Assembly: GCF_030269765.1 (NCBI RefSeq)
Contig: NZ_BSTX01000001.1
Location: 1,247,370-1,311,369, forward strand
DNA length: 64,000 nt
Direction of reading: 5' to 3'
Source: Actinorhabdospora filicis
GTDB taxonomy: Bacteria > Actinomycetota > Actinomycetes > Mycobacteriales > Micromonosporaceae
In this document: piece after piece, positions 34,749 through 43,718 of the stretch
Layout: each line of letters begins with the position of its first letter
How positions within the stretch are numbered: the stretch's first letter is position 1
The notes under the pieces: generated by a model
What the model was told of the DNA's origin: nothing
The model's input: only the letters and a program-made list of their open reading frames with translations
The model's database searches: none
Translations under genes and position numbers: made by a program

Positions 34749-35201
34749 TCAGGTGACGGGCTCCAGGCGCCAGCCGGGCCCGTCACCGCATTTGCGCAGG
34801 ACGACGGTGTCGCCGTCGGGCTCCAGGCAGTCGCCGGAGAGGTCGTTGCGGTAGGCCACCGAGCCGTCCGCGCGCATCTCCGGCGTCCAGGTGGCGGCCT
34901 CCCCGAAGGGCTGGCAGCCGCCGACGGTGGTGGGCGTGCCGTAGTCGTCGACGAGGCAGCGCTCGCCGAAGCCGTAGAAGACGCCCGGGCCGCCGATCTT
35001 CCACATCTGCCCGGAGCCGCCGCCGCAGTCGCTCATGTGCAGCGTCCCGTAGCCGTCGTCGCTGAGGCAGCGGCCGTCGGAGGCGGTGAAGTGCAGCCAG
35101 ATGACGCCGTCGGGCTCTTTGTCACGCGGAAGCGCGAGCCCGAGGGCGAGGACGCCCAGGGCGGCCAGACCGCCCCACACGGCCAGGTCGCGGACGCGCA
35201 T
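34749..35201 (-). CDS. Membrane-anchored ricin-B-like (beta-trefoil) protein
   Basis: A 150-residue protein. One N-terminal hydrophobic segment (VWGGLAALGVLALGLAL, about residues 8-24) anchors or exports it. The rest reads as a beta-trefoil lectin-like domain: DGRCLSDDGYGTLHMSDCGGGSGQMWKI, then GERCLVDDYGTPTTVGGCQP, then SGDCLEPDGDTVVLRKCGDGPGWRLE, i.e. three Cys-Leu repeats with Q/G-x-W ends, as in ricin-B repeats. It may bind glycans outside the cell. Its start lies 80 bases inside the 3' end of the upstream gamma-glutamyl hydrolase frame. Confidence 0.68.
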   Translation of the reverse strand: MRVRDLAVWGGLAALGVLALGLALPRDKEPDGVIWLHFTASDGRCLSDDGYGTLHMSDCGGGSGQMWKIGGPGVFYGFGERCLVDDYGTPTTVGGCQPFGEAATWTPEMRADGSVAYRNDLSGDCLEPDGDTVVLRKCGDGPGWRLEPVT

Positions 35202-35973
35202 GCCTCTCCCCCCTCGCTCCTTGAGCGCAGGATACGCGACCGATTGGTCCTAAGTGGGGTATTCGTCCACGTGCGGCGTCGACGAAGGCGGCGAACAGGC
35301 CGGTGTCGGCGTCGACTCCCATTGCGGCACCGACCTCGGGGTGCCACTGGACGCCGAGGGTGAAGCCGCCGGGCAGCTCGACGGCCTCCACGCACCCGTC
35401 CCCGGCGGTCGCGGCGGCCACCAGCCCGGCACCGAGCCGCTCGGCGGCCTGGTGGTGGTAGTGGGCGGGCGTGAAGCTGGCGGCGCCGGTGACGGCGGCC
35501 AGCAGCGTCCCGGGACGCACGTCGACGGCCAGCCGCCCGTACTCCCCCGGCGCGGGCGCGTGGCCGGTGTGCCCGAGGTGGTCGGGCAGGTGCTGGTGGA
35601 GGGTGCCGCCCAGGTGCACGTTCAGCACCTGCATGCCCCGGCAGATGCCCAGGAACGGCAGCCCGGCGGCCAGCGCGGCCCCGGTGAGGGCGAACTCGGC
35701 GGCGTCCCGGAAGTCGCGGACGTAGCCGGTCGCCGCGTGCGGCTCGCGGCCGTAGCGGGCCGGGTCGATGTCGCCGCCACCGGCGACGATGAGGCCGTCC
35801 AGGACGCCGATCAGCCCGGCGGGCTCGCCGGTGGGCGGCAGGATCACGGGCTGCCCGCCGGCCGCCGTCACCGCGTCCACGTAGGAGCGCGGGAGGAGGC
35901 TGGCGGGCACGTCCCAGGCGGTGAAGCGGGCCCGCTCGGTGTAGCAGGTGATCCCGATGACGGGCCTTCTCAC
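35122..35973 (-). CDS. Gamma-glutamyl-gamma-aminobutyrate hydrolase-like class I amidotransferase (PuuD-like)
   Basis: A 283-residue class I glutamine amidotransferase-like hydrolase. The nucleophile elbow is LPFLGICRGMQVLNV (catalytic Cys), preceded by DGLIVAGGGDIDPARYG; the His/Glu pair appears as GGFTLGVQWHPEVGA. This pattern is PuuD-like and would cleave the gamma-glutamyl group from gamma-glutamyl-GABA or a related acid, the last step of the amine pathway encoded upstream. GTG 35973 has GGGGA upstream; GTG 35988, overlapping the SDR stop as GTGA, is an alternative. The C-terminus runs ~45 residues past the expected end and overlaps the next gene, so the 3' end is doubtful. Confidence 0.82.
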   Translation of the reverse strand: MRRPVIGITCYTERARFTAWDVPASLLPRSYVDAVTAAGGQPVILPPTGEPAGLIGVLDGLIVAGGGDIDPARYGREPHAATGYVRDFRDAAEFALTGAALAAGLPFLGICRGMQVLNVHLGGTLHQHLPDHLGHTGHAPAPGEYGRLAVDVRPGTLLAAVTGAASFTPAHYHHQAAERLGAGLVAAATAGDGCVEAVELPGGFTLGVQWHPEVGAAMGVDADTGLFAAFVDAARGRIPHLGPIGRVSCAQGARGERHARPRPGRVGRSGRPGRPRPRARASA

Positions 35974-35984
35974 AGCATCCCCGA

Positions 35985-36749
35985 TCACAGTGGTGTCACG
36001 TAGGCGCCGGAGATGCCGCCGTCCACCAGGAACTCCGAGGCCGTGATGAACCCGGCGTCGTCGCTGGCCAGGAAGGCCACCGCGGCGGCGATTTCCTCGG
36101 CGTGGGCGAAGCGGCCCATCGGGATGTGCACCAGGCGGCGGGCGGCGCGCTCGGGGTCCTTGGCGAACAGCTCCCGCAGCAGCGGGGTGTCGACCGGCCC
36201 CGGGCACAGCGCGTTGACGCGGATGCCCTCGCGGGCGAACTGGACGCCCAGCTCGCGGCTCATCGCCAGCACGCCGCCCTTGGAGGCGGTGTAGGAGATC
36301 TGCGAGGTCGCCGCGCCCATGCGCGCCACGAAGGAGGCGGTGTTGATGATCGATCCCTTGCCCTGCCGCAGCATGCGCGGGATGACCGCCTTGCAGCACA
36401 GGTACACCGAGGTCAGGTTCACCTCCTGGACGCGCTTCCACGCGTCCAGCCCGGTGGTCAGGATCGAGTCGTCGTCGGGCGGTGAGATCCCGGCGTTGTT
36501 GAACGCCACGTCCACCCGCCCGAACGCCTCGACGGTGGCCGCGAAGACGCCCTCGACCTGCTCCTCGCTGGTGACGTCGGCGGCGATGAACCGCCCGCCC
36601 ACCTCCGCGGCGGCCTTCGCGCCCGCCTTCTCGTCCACGTCGACGAGGACGACGGTGGCGCCCTCGTCGCGGAATCGGCGGACGGTGGCCAGCCCGATGC
36701 CGCTGGCGGCGCCGGTGACGACCGCGACCCGGCCGGACAGTCGCTGCAT
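35985..36749 (-). CDS. Short-chain dehydrogenase/reductase
   Basis: A 254-residue classical SDR. The NAD(P) motif is VVTGAASGIGLATV (about residues 9-22), with VLVDVDEKAG as the acidic end of beta-2, favouring NAD+. NNAGISPPD is the structural motif, and ISYTASKGGVLAMS holds the catalytic Tyr-x-x-x-Lys. In the amine operon it may oxidise a hydroxyl intermediate or the amine-derived alcohol, but substrate is not evident. It is four bases downstream of the aldehyde dehydrogenase gene and overlaps or abuts the hydrolase gene that follows. Confidence 0.9.
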   Translation of the reverse strand: MQRLSGRVAVVTGAASGIGLATVRRFRDEGATVVLVDVDEKAGAKAAAEVGGRFIAADVTSEEQVEGVFAATVEAFGRVDVAFNNAGISPPDDDSILTTGLDAWKRVQEVNLTSVYLCCKAVIPRMLRQGKGSIINTASFVARMGAATSQISYTASKGGVLAMSRELGVQFAREGIRVNALCPGPVDTPLLRELFAKDPERAARRLVHIPMGRFAHAEEIAAAVAFLASDDAGFITASEFLVDGGISGAYVTPL

Positions 36750-36753
36750 GTGA

Positions 36754-38112
36754 CTACTCCTCGGTGGCGATGAAGACGTTCTTGGTGTCGCAGAAGGCGT
36801 CCAGGGCGTCGGGCCCCAGCTCCCGGCCCAGCCCGGACTGTTTCACGCCGCCGAAGGGCGTCCAGTACCGCACCGAGGAGTTGGAGTTGACGCTCAGGTT
36901 GCCCGCCTCGACCGCGCGGGCCATGCGCAGGGCGCGCCCGGTGTCGCGGGTCCAGATCGAGCCGGACAGCCCGTAGGGCGTGGCGTTGGCCTTGGCGATC
37001 GCGTCGGCCTCGCCGTCGAAGGGCGCCACCGCGACCACCGGGCCGAAGACCTCCTCGGTCCACAGGGGATCGTCGGCGGCCACGTCCACATAGGCCGCCG
37101 GCGGCAACCAGAAGCCGGGCCCGGACGGGCAGGTCCCGGCGAAGTCGGGTTCCCGGGTCAGGTACGCGGCGACCCGGTCGCGGTGCCCGCCGCTGATCAG
37201 CGGCCCCATCTCGGTGCCCTCGTCGCCGGGATCGCCCACGCGCACCGCCCGCACGGCCGGTTCCAGCAGGGCCAGAAACTCGTCGTAGACCTCGCGCTGC
37301 ACCAGGATCCGGGAGCGCGCGCAGCAGTCCTGCCCGGCGTTGTCGAAGACCGCGCCGGGCGCCTTCGCGGCGGCCAGGGCCAGATCGGCGTCGGCGAAGA
37401 CGATGTTGGCGCTGTTGCCGCCCAGCTCCAGCGTCACGCGCTTGATGGTGGCCGCGGCGGTCCGCGCGATCTCCCGGCCGACGGCGACCGAGCCGGTGAA
37501 CACGATCTTGCGGACGTCGGGATGCGCGGCCAGCGCGGCCCCGGCGACCTCACCGCGTCCCGGCAGCACCTGCAGGACGCCCTCGGGCAGCCCGGCCTCC
37601 AGCGCCAGCGCCTCCAGCCGGACGGCGGTGAGCGGGGTGCTCTCGGCGGGCTTGACGATGACGGCGTTCCCGGCGGCCAGCGCGGGCGCCACACCCCACA
37701 TGGTGATGACCATGGGGAAGTTCCACGGGACGATCACGCCGACCACGCCGAGCGGCTCGTGGAAGGTCACGTCGAGCCCGCCCGGCACCGGGATCTGGCG
37801 CCCGGTGTGCCGTTCGGGCGCGCCGGCGTAGTAGTTCAGGACGTCGGCGACGTTCCCGGCCTCCCAGCGGGCGGCGGTGATGGGATGCCCGGCCTGGCGC
37901 GACTCCAGCCGGGCCAGTTCCTCGGCGTGCTCCTCGACCAGCGCGGCGAAGCGGCGCAGCAGGCGGGCCCGCTCGCCGGGCGCGACGGCGCGCCAGGCGG
38001 CGGCGACCTTGACGGCGTCGGCGACGGCGAGGTCCACATCGGACGCCGACGCGGCGGCGACTTCGACGATGACCTCTTCGGAGGCCGGGTCGACCACCGG
38101 CAGTGTTTCCAT
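36754..38112 (-). CDS. Aldehyde dehydrogenase family protein (PuuC-like)
   Basis: A 452-residue NAD(P)-dependent aldehyde dehydrogenase. The NAD-binding PWNFPMVITMWGVAPALAAGNAVIVKPAE, the general-base region VTLELGGNSANIVFADAD and the nucleophile segment FDNAGQDCCARSRILVQ (catalytic Cys) are all present; FGGVKQSGLGRELG closes the C-terminus. In context it would oxidise gamma-glutamyl-aminoaldehyde to the acid after amine deamination. It follows the GS-like gene with no gap (38112/38113), a tightly coupled operon. Confidence 0.93.
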   Translation of the reverse strand: METLPVVDPASEEVIVEVAAASASDVDLAVADAVKVAAAWRAVAPGERARLLRRFAALVEEHAEELARLESRQAGHPITAARWEAGNVADVLNYYAGAPERHTGRQIPVPGGLDVTFHEPLGVVGVIVPWNFPMVITMWGVAPALAAGNAVIVKPAESTPLTAVRLEALALEAGLPEGVLQVLPGRGEVAGAALAAHPDVRKIVFTGSVAVGREIARTAAATIKRVTLELGGNSANIVFADADLALAAAKAPGAVFDNAGQDCCARSRILVQREVYDEFLALLEPAVRAVRVGDPGDEGTEMGPLISGGHRDRVAAYLTREPDFAGTCPSGPGFWLPPAAYVDVAADDPLWTEEVFGPVVAVAPFDGEADAIAKANATPYGLSGSIWTRDTGRALRMARAVEAGNLSVNSNSSVRYWTPFGGVKQSGLGRELGPDALDAFCDTKNVFIATEE

Positions 38113-39462
38113 TTACAGCCTCTCGAATCCTCGGTACAGCTCCCAGTCGGTGACGGCCGCGTCATAGGCGGCCAGTTCGACCCGGGCGTTGTTGGCGTAG
38201 TGGGCGACGACGTCCTCGCCGAACGCGCCGGCGGCCAGCGAGGAGTGCTCCCACAGGGCGAGCGCGTCGCGGAGAGAGGTGGGGACGCGGTCGCCGTCGG
38301 CGGTGTACGCGTTGCCCGCGAAGGGTTCGGGCAGGCGCAGTTCGTGCTCGACGCCGTGCAGCCCGGCGGCGATCATCGCGGCGACGGCGAGGTAGGGGTT
38401 GACGTCACCGCCGGGGACGCGGTTCTCCACGCGCATGGAGGGCCCGTGCCCGACGAGACGGAGGGCGCAGGTGCGGTTGTCCACGCCCCAGCGCACGGCG
38501 GTGGGCGCGAAGCTCCCGGCGGCGTAGCGCTTGTAGGAGTTGATGTTGGGGGCGAACCAGAGGGAGAGTTCGCGCATCCCGGCCAGCAGCCCGGCGAGGA
38601 AGTGCCCGGCGAGCGTGGACAGTCCATGGCCGTTCTCACCGGCGAAGACGGGTTCGCCGTCCTCGGTGAGGGAGAAGTGGATGTGGCAGGAGTTGCCCTC
38701 GCGCGGGTTCGGCTTGGCCATGAAGGTGAGCGCGCGGCCCTGGGCGGCGGCGATCTCCTTGGCGCCGTTCTTGTAGATCACGTGGTTGTCGCATGTGGAC
38801 AGCGCGTCGGCGTAGCGGAAAGCGATCTCGTGCTGGCCGAGGTTGCATTCGCCCTTGGCCGACTCCACGGTCATCCCGGCGGCGGCCATGGCGTTGCGGA
38901 TGGCGCGCAGCAGCGGTTCGACGCGGGCGGTGCCGAGCAGCGAATAGTCCACATTGTAGAGATTGGCGGGGGTGAGGTCGCGGTATCCGGCGCGCCAGGC
39001 GTCCTCGTAGGAGTCGCGGTAGACGACGAACTCCAGTTCGGTGCCGACCTGCGCGGTCAGCCCGCGCGCGGCGAGCCGGTCGAGCTGGGCGCGCAGGATC
39101 TGCCGGGGCGACTCGCGGACGGCGCGCCCGTCGGGCCACGCGAGGTCGGCCAGCACCATCGCGGTGCCCTCCTGCCAGGGCACGGGCCGCAGCGTGGCGA
39201 GGTCGGGGCGCAGGACGAAGTCGCCGTAGCCGGTCTCCCAGGAGCTGGAGCGGTAGCCGTCGACGGTGTTCATGTCGACGTCGACGGCCAGCAGGTAGGC
39301 GCAGGCCTCGGCGTCATGCGGCAGGACCTCGTCCAGGAAGTGCGCGGCGGCCAGGCGTTTGCCCTGGAGGCGGCCCTGCATGTCGGTGAGGGCGAGCAGG
39401 ACGGTGTCCACCTTGCCGGTGGCGACGTCATCGCGCAGGCGCTGTTCGGTGAGCCGGTCCAT
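38113..39462 (-). CDS. Glutamine-synthetase-like gamma-glutamyl-amine ligase (PuuA/GlnA3/GlnA4-like)
   Basis: A 449-residue GS-fold enzyme. TELEFVVYRDSYEDAW, GECNLGQHEIAFRYADAL and NPREGNSCHIHFSL supply the metal- and glutamate-binding residues, and SYKRYAAGSFAPTAVRWGVDNRTCALRLVG gives the ATP/Arg region. Divergence from true GlnA in the ammonium pocket and the neighbouring ALDH and PuuD-like genes point to gamma-glutamylation of a polyamine or monoamine (as for PuuA, GlnA3, GlnA4) rather than glutamine synthesis. ATG 39462 follows GGAGGCATC. It is the first gene of the operon; which amine is used cannot be told from sequence. Confidence 0.88.
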   Translation of the reverse strand: MDRLTEQRLRDDVATGKVDTVLLALTDMQGRLQGKRLAAAHFLDEVLPHDAEACAYLLAVDVDMNTVDGYRSSSWETGYGDFVLRPDLATLRPVPWQEGTAMVLADLAWPDGRAVRESPRQILRAQLDRLAARGLTAQVGTELEFVVYRDSYEDAWRAGYRDLTPANLYNVDYSLLGTARVEPLLRAIRNAMAAAGMTVESAKGECNLGQHEIAFRYADALSTCDNHVIYKNGAKEIAAAQGRALTFMAKPNPREGNSCHIHFSLTEDGEPVFAGENGHGLSTLAGHFLAGLLAGMRELSLWFAPNINSYKRYAAGSFAPTAVRWGVDNRTCALRLVGHGPSMRVENRVPGGDVNPYLAVAAMIAAGLHGVEHELRLPEPFAGNAYTADGDRVPTSLRDALALWEHSSLAAGAFGEDVVAHYANNARVELAAYDAAVTDWELYRGFERL

Positions 39463-39835
39463 TCGGATGCCTCCGTCGGGTGGGGGTCTTTCCGGCGGGG
39501 AACAGTATGTCGGAGATCGGCGGGCGTGGGGGGATGGCGCGCTCCAGCGGGAAGTGTCCGGCAGCGGCGCGCCCACGCGAAAAGGCCGGACCCAGTGGAT
39601 CCGGCCTTTCGTAGAGCATTAGCGAAGCGGGGCTTGTCGGCTTACGCGTCCCTTCGGCATCGCGCCGATGAGACTCGCTCGATCTTGCCCGTCGGCAGGT
39701 CCCGCTCCGATTTCATTGTCGCACCCCAGGGGCCCGATGAACCCCGATTGGCGAGCTTTTTTCAGATTGACCGGGTTCTTCCGCCGATCACCGGGGCGCG
39801 TGGTGCGGGAGTGCCCCGGTGCGGCGCGAGGGCCC
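39463..39835. other. Gap between the clpC-like and GS-like genes
   Basis: I see no gene here. It contains the GS-like operon's promoter region (39463-39577) and a terminator hairpin (39578-39611). From 39612 to 39835 the sequence is less GC-rich and contains short frames without start signals or recognisable products. Confidence 0.6.
39578..39611 (-). terminator. Hairpin terminator upstream of the GS-like operon
   Basis: Stem AAAGGCCGGA (39581-39590) pairs with TCCGGCCTTT (39600-39609), extended by two further pairs after a bulged A; the loop is nine bases. It would end transcripts from the clpC-like gene 225 bases upstream on the minus strand. Confidence 0.75.
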
Positions 39836-42304
<2,469 letters not shown>

Positions 42305-42389
42305 CGCGTTCTCCCCCTGTGGCCGCGGACCGGACGCCCTCAGTGTGCCCAGACCGCCGGGGCGATTTGCGGGGATTGGCGACAAAAAC

Positions 42390-43571
42390 TCACCACTCGA
42401 CGGGCAGCTTTTCCACGCCGTAGACGATGGACAGCTCACGGAAGCGCAGGTCCTCGAAGGGGACGCCCATGCGCAGCCCCGGGAAGCGCCGCAGCAGCGC
42501 CGGGTAGGCGATCCGCAGCTCCATCCGGGCCAGCTCGGCGCCCACGCAGCGGTGGATGCCGTAACCGAAGGCCATGTGCGAGGACGAGGTCGAGCGCTCC
42601 GGCGCCACCGCCTCCAGGCCCGCGCCGATCGCGTCGTCCCGGTTGGCCGAGGACAGCGAGCACAGGACCATGTCGCCCTTGGCGATGTCCTGCCCGCCGA
42701 CGGTCAGGTCCTCGCGCGCGAAGCGCGGGAACGCCACCTGCACCACGGTCATGTACCGCAGCAGCTCCTCGACCAGGTCGTGCGCGTCGGCGTCGTCGCC
42801 GACCATGGTCTTGGCGTGGTCGGGGTTGGTCAGCAGGTGCAGGCTGCCCAGGGCCAGCATCGAGGTCGACGTGTCGTGCCCGCCGGTCAGGACGCCGTCG
42901 GCGATGCCCGCCAGCTCACGGTCGTCCAGGTCCTCGCCGTGCTCGCGCAGCAGCGCGCCCAGCAGGCCGTCGCCGGGGTCGCGGCGCTCGCGGGCGACGA
43001 GGTCCTCCAGGTAGTCCAGGGACTGGCTCATCGCGCCGATGGACGCCAGGATGTCGCCGGACAGGTCGAAGCGGTCCTCGGCGTGCCGCAGGAATTCCAC
43101 CCGGTCCTCGTAGCGCACGCCCAGCAGCTCGCACACCACCAGCGCCGGGATCGGCAGCGCGAAGGTCTCCACCAGGTCCACGCCCGGGCCGCGCCGCTCC
43201 ATCTCGTCGAGGGCCTCGGTCACGATCGCCTCGATGCGCGGGACCAGCCGCTTCAGCCGCCGCATGGTGAACTCCGGCGTGAGCAGCTTGCGCAGGCGCG
43301 TGTGGTCCGGCGGATCGGCGAAGCCCAGGCCGCCCGGGTTCATCTCGACCGAGATGCCCGCCTCCTCCAGCGCGGTGATGTTGGAGAAGTCGTTGCTGAA
43401 GCGCTCGGTGTCGCCCAGCACCGCCTTGACGTCCTCGTAGCGGGTCACCAGCCAGATGGGCGGGCCGATCGGCACCTCCAGCCGGGTGACCGGCCGCCGC
43501 CGCCGAAGGTCACCGATGGCCGCCACGGGGTCGAAGCCCTGGCGCTGGAAGGGGATGGTGGCCTCGGTCAT
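42390..43571 (-). CDS. Cytochrome P450
   Basis: A 393-residue complete P450. Landmarks are ADPPDHTRLRKLLTPEFT (C helix), the I-helix GIADGVLTGGHDTSTSMLAL with GGHDTST in place of the usual AGxDTT, the K-helix Glu-x-x-Arg (VEELLRYM region) and the heme loop MAFGYGIHRCVGAELARMEL, in which the Cys is the fifth heme ligand. ATG 43571 is the most plausible start. It is divergent from the SARP-type regulator gene (gap 43572-43718), which may control it. Substrate unknown; it is distinct from the truncated P450 at the left edge. Confidence 0.94.
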   Translation of the reverse strand: MTEATIPFQRQGFDPVAAIGDLRRRRPVTRLEVPIGPPIWLVTRYEDVKAVLGDTERFSNDFSNITALEEAGISVEMNPGGLGFADPPDHTRLRKLLTPEFTMRRLKRLVPRIEAIVTEALDEMERRGPGVDLVETFALPIPALVVCELLGVRYEDRVEFLRHAEDRFDLSGDILASIGAMSQSLDYLEDLVARERRDPGDGLLGALLREHGEDLDDRELAGIADGVLTGGHDTSTSMLALGSLHLLTNPDHAKTMVGDDADAHDLVEELLRYMTVVQVAFPRFAREDLTVGGQDIAKGDMVLCSLSSANRDDAIGAGLEAVAPERSTSSSHMAFGYGIHRCVGAELARMELRIAYPALLRRFPGLRMGVPFEDLRFRELSIVYGVEKLPVEW

Positions 43572-43718
43572 CGGTGGTTCCTTGTCAGTGAGAGGTGGGC
43601 TCCCGGGACAGTCGCCCCAGCGCCCTCCACGGTTCCCGCAAGAGACGCGCACAACCTAACTCCGCGCCCGCCCCCACGGCAATCACCGACGTTGCCACAT
43701 GTCGCGCGAGGTGTTTGC

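Noticed and set aside
39612..39835. A possible small gene on the minus strand after the clpC-like gene.
   Set aside because: Frames there are short, begin without a ribosome-binding site and are interrupted; the sequence contains no recognisable product.
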